Assembly: GCA_947561585.1 (NCBI GenBank)
Contig: CANNZV010002451.1
Location: 33,788-97,787 of the forward strand
Reading direction: 5' to 3'
Length of the DNA: 64,000 nucleotides
Origin: Caprella mutica
Taxonomy: Eukaryota > Arthropoda > Malacostraca > Amphipoda > Caprellidae
Every line of letters begins with the position of its first letter. Position 1 is the first letter of the stretch. The translations under genes and the position numbers were made by a program. Below, in pieces: positions 36,631-48,125 of this stretch. The notes beneath the pieces were generated by a model. It saw only the letters and a program-made list of their open reading frames with translations, did not search any database and had not been told where the DNA came from.

Positions 36631-38397
36631 AGGCTCGGACATTGGAGCATTTATAAGTTAAATGCCACTAGCGCTCATAATGCTCCATTATGCTCCAAAC
36701 GCTATAAACGCCCCAAAATGCTCAAAACGCCCCAAAATGCTCCTTATGTACTCTGGTTGACTTCTATTGCGCACCAAGATTGAGTAATGTCAAATAACTG
36801 TATCATTCTTACCGGGTGGACAACTGCACTTTTAAGTGTATTTAATGGTTCATAGAGCTTAAACGTGAATGATCGAACTAATTTCACATAGTTATTTGCC
36901 AGTGATTGGCAGATTTGTTCATTTAGGCAACCTTTTTCATTTATACTTTTCTTTCCCCATCATTCATATAGCCAATAATTAGTTCGTACAAATATACTTA
37001 AACTAAAAATAGATTAAAATGCGAATTTGATATTGATAGAGAGATAGCTTCAGTGAAATACCAGGGTATGTGTTTGTGTGCTATTACCTAGGTACAGTCA
37101 AAGAAATTGTATCCGCAATTATTTTTTGATAGTTAACTAATTTCAAATGTTGAAGAGAAATCATATTACAGGTAAATCTCGTACAGTGGACGATCTTTTA
37201 TCGGGCAAAAAATATCCGTTCTATAAGGGCCATGCAGCTACTACAATGACATCTTTAAATTATATGGTTTAACAAATATATTCTATGTCTACCATTAATC
37301 TAGTCGTGCATTGATTTAATTTGATTATATTCACTTAATGAGTTAATGTATTGTTGTTCAGATTTTTTTAATAATTTAATTTTGTTGCCCTTTTATTTTT
37401 ACATTTGATTTGATTAGAAAAGTTCTATAAAAAATAAAAAGAGGTGTAACTATTCTAATAGTAACTCTAGATTTTCACGTAATTCATATCTATTTAGCTG
37501 CTAATATCTTTGTTTTATTTTACATACCTTAGTTTTTCGTACATTTGTTTGAGTAAGTAAATACTGGATTGAATGTTTTGCAAGGCATATTGAAGAAAAC
37601 AGACTGAAATATTTCCCGAATTGACTCCCCTGTTACTTCCACAGAAATAGGGATTATTTTTTTTATTGAAATATTTGGTCTCAGATAGACGATGAAATGT
37701 CAAAAAAAATGTTAAGGAAGTAATGGTTTTTTATTGTTAATCACTTTCTTACATAATTTCAACAACATGTGATGCTAGAATTTTCTCTAACATTATAGAC
37801 TCAATATAGATTCCAATTATTATATGTACTGTATACGTTCGTTTTGGTTTCCCCATCTATTGTTCTTTTTCTTATGTTTTTTCAAGTATTGCACATACTT
37901 TTGAGCCTTACATATTTACATAATGATTTTTCAAAATGAATTATTTATGGATAAAAATTAAAGATAATTCTTGTGTATAATTCATCCAAAAACTCTTCAA
38001 AAAACAGAACCTCTTTAAAATTCTTACTTTGATAAGTAACACGCTTTTTCTTTTGGTGCATGAAAACACTCCAAAAACTGCATCAAATGCACCAATAACT
38101 GTCCCCAAATGCACTGATAAGTGCTTCAAATGCACCGATAAGTGCCCCAAATGCTCCGATAAGTGCCCTTAATGCTCCGATAAGTGCCCCAAATGTTCCG
38201 ATAACTGCCTCAAATGCTCCGATAAGTGCCCCAAATGCTCCGATATGTGCCCCAAATGCTCCGATAAGTGCCCCAAATGCCCCGATAAGTGCCCCAAATG
38301 CTCTTTTCTATCGCTCCTACTGCACATTTATAGCGCTACAAGTGCTCGTTTTAACCGCTACTACTGCTCTTTTTTAAGTGCTCCAATGTCCTAGCTC
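36631..38397. mobile_element. 1.77-kb element with inverted ends and subterminal 21-bp repeats
   Basis: The left end GGCTCGGACATTGGAGCA and the right end (reverse complement GAGCTAGGACATTGGAGCA) are inverted. TAGTTATATTTA precedes the left end and TAGTTATACTTA follows the right, a putative target duplication of 8-12 bp. Subterminal arrays of AATGCTCC/GCGCTC words occur at both ends, most strikingly the tandem GATAAGTGCCCCAAATGCTCC at 38090-38300 (about ten copies). A segment at 37170-37720 matches 43412-43700. No transposase was recognised. Confidence 0.6.
38090..38300. repeat. 21-bp minisatellite
   Basis: Tandem GATAAGTGCCCCAAATGCTCC with single-base variants, about ten copies, in the right subterminal region of the element above. 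The minus-strand frame HLSVHLKHLSVHL is a by-product. Confidence 0.8.
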
Positions 38398-38559
38398 TAG
38401 TTATACTTATATTATTGCAGAGTTTGGGCTTTTTCTTTGTGTGTTACCATGTTTAATGTAAATTATATATTTACTTAGTCACATTGTGGGGTCAATGTGT
38501 ATTACAATGAAGGGCTATAAATTTTCTATTACTTTAAAAATGTAATGTTTTTTTGAAAA

Positions 38560-39600
38560 CATATATTGGAATTTTTTGGTTACTTGGAATTTTCAAAAAG
38601 ATAGCCGGATTTTCAATTATCCATTTTCTATTTTCTTTTATTAATTCTAATTTCGGTCATGAAGAAGTATATCCCGTATTACAAATTATACATTTTTAAC
38701 ATACGATTTCTATATGTAAATTTTTTCGTTTTTCTTTGAAAAATAGCCATGTTTTTCATTAATCTGATATTATTTTTGTAAAATCCGATTTTTAATAATT
38801 CCAGAATTTGGTATTTCTAGATTTGAGTAAATCCAGAGTTCTGGTAAAAAATTGTAATTTTTTTTTCAATTATTCGGATTTTTAGAATAATATTTTCCTG
38901 CATTTTCGTAGATAAATATTTGCAGTGTTTTATTATCTGAATTTTTCGGTAATTTTGGATTTCCGTGTAATTACAAATTTCTCAAAATTCCAGATTATTT
39001 TTAAATTCCGGATTTTTTTAAATTAATGATTTTCTGAAATTACTGATTTTTTGAAATACCAGATTTTATGAAATCCCACATTTTTCAAATTTAAATATAT
39101 ATTTTTTTCGGTGATTTAAGAATCTCTTGTAATCCCAGATTTCTTAAAATTCGAGTTTTTTATGAAATCCGAATTTTTTGAAATTCGATTTTTTTTAAAT
39201 CCTGCTATTTTTTTTAAATCAGCAAATTTTTTGATCGTGTTATTTCAAATCCCTCAATTTTTTAAATCATGGATTTTTAAAACTTATTTTTATCGAATTC
39301 TAATTTATTTGGAGAGCCCTTTTTTTTTTAATCATGCATTTTTCTAAATCCGATTTTTTTTAATTATGTTTTTTATCTTATCCCGTTTTTTTAACTCCTG
39401 CAATCATTAAAGTTAATATTATTTTAAATATTGCATTTCTTGTATCCTTCATTTTTTGAATCCATTGTTTTTTTCATTCCGTATTTTTTACAACACGCAT
39501 TTTTTGTAATGCATATTGTTTCTGTTTTCCGGAATTTTCTTATTCGTATTTTTATTATCCTGACAATGAATTCAGTCTAGGAATTATATCATATATTAAA
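38560..39600. repeat. T-rich degenerate periodic DNA in the copy 5 intron
   Basis: Runs of TTTTTT alternate with GAAATCC(C/G)/GAATTC words, as in the introns of copies 3 and 4. The following 39560-39650 is related to 25540-25620. It has no coding meaning. Confidence 0.55.
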
Positions 39601-40030
39601 TGTTGAAGGTTGACATTTTTCTTACACCTAACAAACAATGCAACAGTCAAATACACATTTTATGTTTGTATATAGGGTTATAATTTATTCCAGATACTTC
39701 TGATTGAGCATTGAGAATTGAGCAATGGAGCTGACCTCAAGTTATTCTTCAGTTTTATTTTCATTGCAGAATTCATTTTCATTTTCGAACCTAATAGACT
39801 ATTGATTTTAATATTTACATTGTAATATCTAATAAACTGAACACTTTATTGATTAATCCACAACATAGATTTTTTTAACACAACCAGAATATTTGAGATA
39901 TGGGGTAGATATTTATATATGTACAGTGTGCAGTGTAACAATGATTGTAAAATATTAGGACTCTTTAAATCTATTCAGTTTCACTTTTTATTATTAAACA
40001 GTTTCATTACAATACTTTAAAACAAAAAAC

Positions 40031-40728
40031 GGATCTTTCCCATTTGACGACCCCCACCAAATTTAATTCAAATTATTCTTTATTCGTATTTTTGTCCATA
40101 AAATCCGAAAATCAAAACCGTTTTTTGTAGAAAGTAATAGTTTTTGAGATATGAGAGTTTAAAGTTATTTATTTCCTATGTATCCTAAAACTCGTGTTTT
40201 CACTCTTGTTGGCCATTTTTGGTCAAAGATAGCCGTGATGTATTTTGTTGTATCCGCTAGTTTGTTGTACTGCACACTTCATATTTTTTTAATATCCTGA
40301 CAGGGGGGTATGGGGGGTATGGCCCCCCAATACACATATATCAGTATTGAAGTAATAAATTGAAAATATCTCGGAAGCTGGAAATATATTCGATATATGC
40401 ATGTAGCCCCCCTGCCAGGTCATTAATCAATCATTAAGTGTGTAGTACAACAAACTAGCGGATACAACAAACTACATTACTGTTTCATGTAAAAATCTAT
40501 AATGTTTGAGTAATTTCAATGAAAACACGAGTTTTTTTCTTTTTTTTCAAAGTTCTCAATCCTTCAGTAATACATAGGAAATAAATAACTTTAAACCCTC
40601 ATATCTCAAAAACTATTAGTTTCTACAAAAAAAAAACATTCTGATTTTCGGATTCTATGGACAAAAATACATAAAAAAAAGATTAATTTAAATTAAATCT
40701 GGTGGGGGTCGGCAAATGGGAAAGATCC
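40031..40728. mobile_element. Second copy of the 730-bp foldback MITE
   Basis: The ends GGATCTTTCCCATTTGACG and the complement are preserved, and the body is palindromic and collinear with 31192-31921. The flanking octamers CAAAAAAC and CATAAACC match at six of eight positions, a plausible decayed target duplication. It lies 250 bp before the copy 5 coding exon. Confidence 0.75.
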
Positions 40729-40985
40729 CATAAACCTAATGGTTGCTTATAGTTGAATTTAAATTAATAATTATGAGTATATGACTTAAATTGGTAAAAT
40801 TTAAAAATTATTGAATATTTAAATATTAATATATTTTGAAATTCATACCCTAAACATATTAAAATTAAATATAAACACACATATTATCAACAAATTCTGA
40901 ATTGTTTTCAGAAACAAATTGACCAAAATTTATTATAATGTAATGAACTATCTGGTAGTGACAGTTTTCATTTACTCTTTTACAG

Positions 40986-41987
40986 GATCATAGTACCCTC
41001 TACTAAAGAATGGCACTTGTATTCCTGTTACTTCTACTCATTGGACTGGGTTCAACCTCCACTCAAGTACCACACTGCGTCCCTTGTACAGAACCATTCC
41101 AACAATTCGACTACAACAATGCATGTAACAGTCTACTCAAATCTACTGGATACATCAGCGACTATCAACAACCACTTCTAGTTCCGGTATTCGACATTCG
41201 AAAAAGAACATCCGATCGCAGTGTTTCGGTTTGTGTACCATGTAGTGAAAGTTTTGCTAATTTTGATACTATCTGTGACAATTTCACTAGAAGATTTATA
41301 GAAAGTCAAAGGTATGAAAATACTAATATATGCAACGAAACAAATAATGAAGTTTTTTATGAAGAACGGTGTCAAATCCTCTTGGAACAAGGAACTTGTC
41401 CTGAAAAACATTGGCTCGTTTTAAATGACATAAAAACTGGTCCCGTTTGCGAATACAACAGATGTTTTGATAACAAGTCATTGTCTGTTGTCAACTTCGA
41501 AGGCTTGTGCTTAAATCTTAGCACAGAAGATGGGTATGAATGTGAAGAAAATAAGGTTCTGGTTGTCTCTACAGACGGTACAGCAGATTGTGAGTGCTTT
41601 GATGATGATATGGTCAAATTACCTAATACGGGAGAGTGCTTCACTACAAGACAACGAACATCTGAATGTGCTTCTAATTGGATGCTTGAAAAATCTTTTG
41701 ACGGAAATCCAGTCTGTGTTAAAAATTTCTGTTCGGAGTCAGAGATGTATTGGCATGGTCGGTGCTGGTTACTCTCACTAGAATGTAAGGTGGGAAGTAT
41801 TGTAATTTTTGAACCAAAAAAAAGTTACATAGAGGGACATGAGAATATTATTAGATGTCGTATACCTCTCCTTGGTATATCAAATTCACAGAGAGCTAGG
41901 CCCATAGGTATATGTGCTGGAAATGCTGGTCGTGTAGGTGGAAGGTGCCCCGGTTTCTCTATGCGAAAAAAGTTACCATTCGAGTAG
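40986..41987 (+). CDS. Copy 5: intact secreted 24-cysteine protein, DUF4789-like
   Basis: The function is unknown. The acceptor CATTTACTCTTTTACAG (AG at 40984-40985) lies 24 bp before ATG at 41010. The 325-residue protein begins with signal peptide MALVFLLLLLIGLG and is predicted secreted. All 24 cysteine positions of copy 4 are conserved. They include CVPC (23-26) with C39, CVPC (75-78) with C89, the DUF4789-like core (GTCPEKHWLV, CEYNRC, GLCLNLS, CEC, NFC, GRCW) and the tail GGRCPGFSMRKKLPFE. Copies 4 and 5 differ most in residues 30-65 and 255-300, while the cysteine framework and the region around residues 115-170 are conserved. The N-terminus resembles copy 1. It lies 14 kb from copy 4 with several mobile elements between. 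Coordinates include the UTR part of the exon. Confidence 0.85.
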
Positions 41988-43411
41988 AATCGCTTAGAAT
42001 AATTTCGAGTTGAATTAATTTGGTTTTGAAATTAGTCTCTATAACAGTTGGAACTGAAAACGCATTCGATACCACGGACTTTCATCACAGAGCTTTCATC
42101 AGATGAGTCTGGTAACAAACTCTGCAATATACGCTGTGTCGATATCTAGATAATATTTTTTTGTACTAACCATTTGAAAATGAGATGTTTAAAGAGTTAT
42201 AATTATATAATAATTTCCATTTCTTACAAATCTGAGGCGTGATTTTGGTAATACCTAGCCTGTACTGTAATTTATAGATTCAATATTTTTTTTCAATAGC
42301 ATTATTATTCTATACCTATATAACATTTAATTTAATTTTCTATTAATAAATAGCTTCTTCATTCATGTCCCTTAAGATTATTTTAGAATTATTCTTCATA
42401 ATTAAACTACATGCAAGTAGATACCTAAATATTATTATTTATTATTTTATTGTATTAGAAGAAAGGTGAGATAAATAAATATGTAGTGAAAAGAGCGCTT
42501 TTTATTCAACTATCCATTCAGTACTGGCCATAGATATGCACTAATGTACTAGATAGTATGAAGAGAGAATAAATTAGTTACAATATTCCTCTCTTATGAA
42601 GGAAAGGAATATTGTAACTACTTCCATAGAACATCTCATTTGTAACTTAAGGAATCCTGACATGTATTAAGAAAAGGTTTGATTCTCTCATTTCTTTGTC
42701 CTGAATACATTTTCAATCCAATGATATTTCATGATAACTCGAATCAGCCATAATATATTATAGTAAATTCACGTGTTAGTTATGGGACAGATATTTCTTC
42801 ACTCTATTCTGTCTACAGAATCACCGCAAGAGGAGTAAAATCCTGACCAAACTGTTCCGTAGGAATAACATAGAATGGGTCTACCTTACACTCCATCTAC
42901 CATGTTAGTGTATCTGTGGGTGAGAGAGACATTGCAATGTGTGGCAACTGGTGTTAGTAAATACGAATGTAGTGATTAATTCAGGTTCAAAAAATTTGTA
43001 GCATATCTAAACCCTATTATATGAATTGAAAAACTTATTATATGTTTGTGATCATATTTCTGTTTCATTATAATTGAAAATTGTTAAATATAATTTTGAA
43101 TTTATTCCATTAGTTTTGTACACTATATATGAAAAGAATTAATTGAGGTAAATTAGATTTAATATGAGGATATTAATATTGAAATATGTATAAAAAATTT
43201 AATTATACAATTGAGAATTTAACCTATAATCACTTTATGCACTAAATAATAGTATATATTATATGAAATTTATAAAAATTATTTAATTTAGTAGATTTAA
43301 TATATATTCAGCTAAATAATCAATCTTGAAAGTATGAATATATTTACAATTAAAAACAAAATTTGAAACTTAATGTTATAATATATCTACCATATCCCGT
43401 GAAAATGATAA
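41988..43411. other. 3' flank of copy 5 and intergenic DNA
   Basis: There is no further gene copy. 42085-42250 resembles 1362-1560. 42515-42575 is the array-unit 3' flank. A 19-bp-arm hairpin, AGTTACAATATTCCTCTC with its near complement, lies at 42577-42620. Confidence 0.5.
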
Positions 43412-43956
43412 TACAGGTAAAGCTCGCATAATGGACGACCTCGATCAGTACAAAGAACAAAGATAGTCAAAGTTCTACAAGACACGGATATCCTACATCA
43501 ACCTCTTTAAGCTATATGGTTTTATATATATTTTATTCATCTACCATGTAAATAGTCATATACTTATTAAATTCAGGGTTATTATAATTTGCATTCATCA
43601 ATTAATGTATTGTTTTTCAGACTTTCAATAATTGGATGCGTTACCCTTTTCCTTCACATTTTCTTTGATTAGAGAGATTCTATAGAAATAAGAAATAGGT
43701 GTAACTTTTTATCTGAATTGTTGAACTTGGCAGGTAAACCCAAGCAGAAATTCCGTGCTGTCGAAGAAGACGCAGAAACCAGGGATATGTTTTGTTCTAT
43801 TTCAGATTCATTGTTGACCAAACACAAAAATACGAGTCAGGAAAGTTTAAATCCCAAACTGAAGTAAATTCTCAGTCTGTATAACGTCTTTAGATCGGTA
43901 TAGTGTACACTTTTTCCGGTATATATGTACTGTCCATTGTACGAGCTTTATATGTA
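43412..43956. mobile_element. TA-flanked nonautonomous DNA element
   Basis: TACAGGTAAAGCTCGCATAA with ATGGAC at the left is answered by GTCCATTGTACGAGCTTTA and TATGTA at the right: about 25-bp inverted repeats starting and ending in TA. This fits the Tc1/mariner/pogo group. The interior (43690-43870) has a short readable stretch (GKPKQKFRAVEEDAETRDM) that might be a transposase remnant. The left 300 bp match 37170-37460. Confidence 0.55.
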
Positions 43957-44269
43957 GTTACCTAATTTACAAAAGAATATTTACCTACTATATTAATGAG
44001 TTGGCATAATCAATAACTTAAATTTTGGTCTTGAAAATTTTAGTGAAGCTATTCTTTGATAAGGTGGATAATTCCTAGAGAGAAAGTTATAGTATGGCCT
44101 TTATAGAAGACTAACTCGGATCCCCTGTTTTAATTTTCTACAGCCCCACCAAGCATATATGTAGTACGTAAATTCTAAATAATTATTGATTATGAATGAC
44201 ACGGATATATATAAAAAAATATAGTATATCACTAACATTTGTCATTGATGTAACTAACATTTAATTATC

Positions 44270-44765
44270 ATGAACCTAACATAGATTACTAATGTTTCAC
44301 ATTAATCTAACATTGATCACTAATGACATTAATCTAACATTGATCTCTAATGTTTTACATTAATCTAACATTGATCACTAATGACATTAATCTAAGATTG
44401 ATCACTAATGTTTTACATTAATCTAACATTGATCACTAATGACATTAATCTAACATTGATCACTAATGTTTCACATTAATCTAACATTGATCACTAATGT
44501 TTCACATTAATCTAACAATGATCACTAATGTTTCACATTAATCTAACATTGATCACTAATGACATAAATCTAACATTGATCACTAATGACATTAATCTAA
44601 CAATGATCACTAATGTTTTACATTAATCTAACATTGATCACTAATGACATTAATCTAACATTGATCACTAATGTTTTACATTAATCTAACATTGATCATT
44701 AATGTTTTACTTTAATATAACATTGATCACTAATGACATTAATCTAACATTGATCAATAGTGTAT
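44270..44765. repeat. Compound 24/33-bp minisatellite
   Basis: About 17 units of ATTAATCTAACATTGATCAC followed by TAATG. Units alternate between a short form (ACATTAATC directly) and a long form with inserted TTTTAC or TTTCAC, giving a higher-order alternation. It contains repeated TGATCA palindromes. Confidence 0.85.
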
Positions 44766-45160
44766 TTAGTAATCTAACTTAGATTTACTGAGCTTTCATT
44801 ATTTTGCAATTGGAGATACCTATATAGTATAGGTGTTATTTTAATATTTTATATCTACCGAAATGCAATTACAAAGGTAGGTAAGAAAAATGAAACTAAC
44901 ACAATTATTACTGACTTTCCTTACTAGATAAATTTTCATGATTCTATTGGTACGTTATTATTAATTAACATACTAATAATAATAATATTGCTTATTGATA
45001 CACTCTTACAAGAAAAAAAAAATAGAATTCGTACATTATTAGATAATACGTAATCAAATACAAAAATAATACATAATCAGATAAACAAAATACGACAAAA
45101 ATACATAATCGAAATACAAAAATAGTACAAAATCAGACAAATAATACATAATGAAAAAAA

Positions 45161-46507
45161 TAGGGTCGTTCGGAGTATCACTGCGCGTACCCTTTTTATG
45201 GGGTATCACTACGCATCATTTAATATTATAAAAAAAACTTGTTTTAGCCTATATCTGATAGCACCATCATTTCAAGCATCTTTTTTTCTCCCATAAACAT
45301 CATGAAGCACCATTATCCTATTAGTATTTCTAGAGCTGAGTCGCGATATATGTAGTGCTCTCAGAACGATCTGAAAAAGTTTGCGCTGGTGATTTTTAAA
45401 TCCCGCAAACTCTCCAATAACTCATTTACCAAGATTTGTAGATTCATATTGTTTTAACATGTTAGCACAAACAATAACAGTTATATTATGTCAAATTTTC
45501 AGTTTCTCAGTTTCAACGGTTTTCCCGCCACAACCGTGCGCAGTGATACCCCAGATAATTTAGAGGTAGATGAGTATCACTGCCCATCATTAATAACCAC
45601 ATTTGTTTGTAAATAAATATGAAAATTATGATAGTTTAGCTCTTAATTAAGGCATAAATATTGAATATATAAGGTGTTATTTAGTTATAGATTTGATTAA
45701 CAATAAACTTAAACGATCATTGTAGCTAAGCAACTTCATGTGGTGGTATTAAAATGGGGAGAGGGGGTATTTAGGGGGGGAAGTGAGAGATTTAGAATTA
45801 AATATTAAGTATTGATTAACAACAAATGTACGATCGTATTATATCACTTGATATATGTAGTTAACTAGTTGCATAAAATATAAGTGTTAAATTTGTTGCA
45901 GATTCATTAAATATGTGTTTAAAAAGCAAGGGACAAGTAGATTGGGGAGAGGGCATGTAGAGAGGGAAGCACAGACGTTTAGATGAGGGGGAACAGGATT
46001 TAGATACAAGAGAGAGGGAAATAGATGGGGGAGAGAGGGAAATAGATGGGGAAGAGAGGGATTTAGATGGGAAGAGAGGGATATTTCGATGAAGAGAGAG
46101 TGTGATTAAATTGGTAGGAGAGGGGGATTTAGATGGGAAGAGAGGGGGATTAAGATAGGAGGAGAGGGATATTTTGTTGGGGAAAGATGTGGGTGTAGAT
46201 ATGGGGGAGGAGGGGCAATAAATTGGGGACAGGAGGTATTTAGGTGAGGGAGAGAAGTGCTGTATTTATGCAATGCGCAGTAATACCCCTTCATGTGCGC
46301 AGTGATACCCCGATGCACTCACTAAAAGCTACGTACAAATAATTGCCAATAAGTATTTTATTTATTTAGCTATTATTTCGAAACTGGTTGAGAACCATCC
46401 TCATTTTTGGCCATTTCATCACGAGAAAAAGAGTTTCTCTAGTACCTTTAGTTTTTGAGTAAATACAGTTTGCGGTATTGTGCGTAGTGATACCCTGCCC
46501 GACCCTA
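45161..46507. mobile_element. 1.35-kb TA-flanked element with internal copies of its terminal motif
   Basis: The left end TAGGGTCGTTCGGAGTATCACT and the right end (reverse complement TAGGGTCGGGCAGGGTATCACT, each given in parts here) are inverted repeats of about 28 bp with TA borders. GCGCAGTGATACCCC-type motifs recur inside at 45200-45214 (inverse), 45538-45552, 46275-46289 and 46297-46311. A purine-rich tract (GGGAGAGAGGGA words) spans 45930-46260. No transposase was found. The TA borders suggest the Tc1/mariner group. Confidence 0.6.
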
Positions 46508-46599
46508 TATATTCAAAATTGAAAAATATTACATAATAATACATAAAGTAAAAATACAATCTTGTGAGGAGCGAATCAAGCCCATTGGTAGCTCTTGGC

Positions 46600-47410
46600 T
46601 ATTTGGGCAGTATTGACCTATAAAACAGAACTTAGGATGAAAATGGAGTTAGATATTTCAGCATTATAATTGGAATATTGTTGACATTGTTCGTTTTAAT
46701 AAAAAATTGACCTCATTTTGAATTCATTGACAAAAGAAAGGTTTCTTATGTGTGTGGGTAATTTATTTCATATATTAAGAGCTTGTATAGATATATTTTT
46801 TGGCTACAAGCAGTTCTACAGAAAGTAGTGGTGAGTAATGCGTTAGATGTACTACGGGTTTTGTAAGAGTGATCTACTTGGGAGTTCATTATTCTGGATA
46901 AAAAATGCTTCATTTCCCTTTAGTATCAAATATATCTTAATATATAGGGGAATCTTAGAATTTTTATATTTGAAAAAATTATTGCAAACTCTGTTGTTTA
47001 GATCAATCAGTTTAACAGCTTGACGTGAAAGGAACTTATTTTATTGACTAAGGTAGCACTTGAGTCGCCCCACACCACCATGCCATAACTCAGATGAGAA
47101 AAAAGAGAGAGTAGTAAATTGTGAGCATAACAGAAGGAGGGGCATAGAATGAGAGCTTACGAAGCACTCCCAAACCTCTCGAAAGTTTAGAAACAACATT
47201 AGCGCCATGCGATCAAAAGTTTAAATTAGAATCCAGTGTAACACCAAGAAATTTTAAAGATACTAAGATTCACACCCCTAACCACAGCAGCAGGTCAAAA
47301 TCAGCAGCATGAACTATCAGAAAATACTTACGTTATGAAATTTCTAAAATTACCATTATGTTCATCTACTTTTTTTACATAAATGTTGAAAAATTCAAAA
47401 CTATTCATAG
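46600..47410 (-). mobile_element. CR1/Jockey-like non-LTR retrotransposon, C-terminal part of reverse transcriptase
   Basis: On the minus strand, interrupted by stops, one reads KFLGVTLDSNLNF, then KLSRGLGVLRKLSFYAP, then HLSYGMVVWGDSS. These are the post-catalytic thumb and C-terminal hallmarks of non-LTR reverse transcriptases (FLGV.LD and YG...WG). It is continuous, in the same orientation, with the core at 48126-48745 once the intervening insertion is removed. It is dead. Confidence 0.75.
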
Positions 47411-48125
47411 ATCCAATATTGATGCAATAGTGATTATAGTGAGCAGTGTCAAAAGTATGATTGCGCAAAAACAGAAAAATTTACTAATTTTTTTTTAACA
47501 AAAATACTTAACACAACAATCGTTCACAATATATCACTAACAAACCATTATTATATTAATATTTAGTTTTAATTCCTTCCTTAATTTCTACACATGTCCT
47601 CCATTTGTTGACATAAGTCAATCCTTGTTCTCATTGCTGCAATAACTCTTTTTCTTAGAGTAAATTCACTTCACTTGTGATTCTCTCATTCAAGTCGTAT
47701 AAGTTCACTGGCGTAGTTGAGTACTATTTACTCTTCAATGTCCGAATAAGAAAAAATCACCTGTTGTCATGTCTAGTGATCTTGGTGGCCACTCATTTAC
47801 ATAGTTTAGTGCAATAATGCAATTGTTGAACACATCAGTTAGCAAATGTCGCACAGCGATCGTTATGGCATTAAGATTATCATTTTTTTCTGTAATTAAA
47901 AACAATCTTCGTAATTTTATGTTTGTGCACAAGCATACTTATGACACCGCTTACTATCTATAATCACTGTAGCATCAATATTGATGTATGAATATTTTTG
48001 AACTTTTCATCATTCACGTAAAAAAAAATAGACGAACATAATAGTATTTTTTGAAAAATCATAACGTTAGTAGTTTCTGAGATATATCGTTGGGTTCTGG
48101 TTTTTTTTTTGACCCATCCTGTATA
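47411..48125 (-). mobile_element. IS630-Tc1-mariner superfamily transposase fragment inserted in the retrotransposon
   Basis: A minus-strand frame (47735-47932) ends in NEWPPRSLDMTTGDFFLFGH, matching the block with the second catalytic Asp in IS630/mariner-related transposases (PPRSPDLTP.DFFLWG). Downstream pieces such as ELIRLE and LRKRVIAAMRTRID follow in order with stops. The right border is TACAGGATGGGTC (read on the minus strand, ending near 48122), sitting at a TA inside the retrotransposon's FNI-like sequence. The left border is not clear. Confidence 0.65.
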
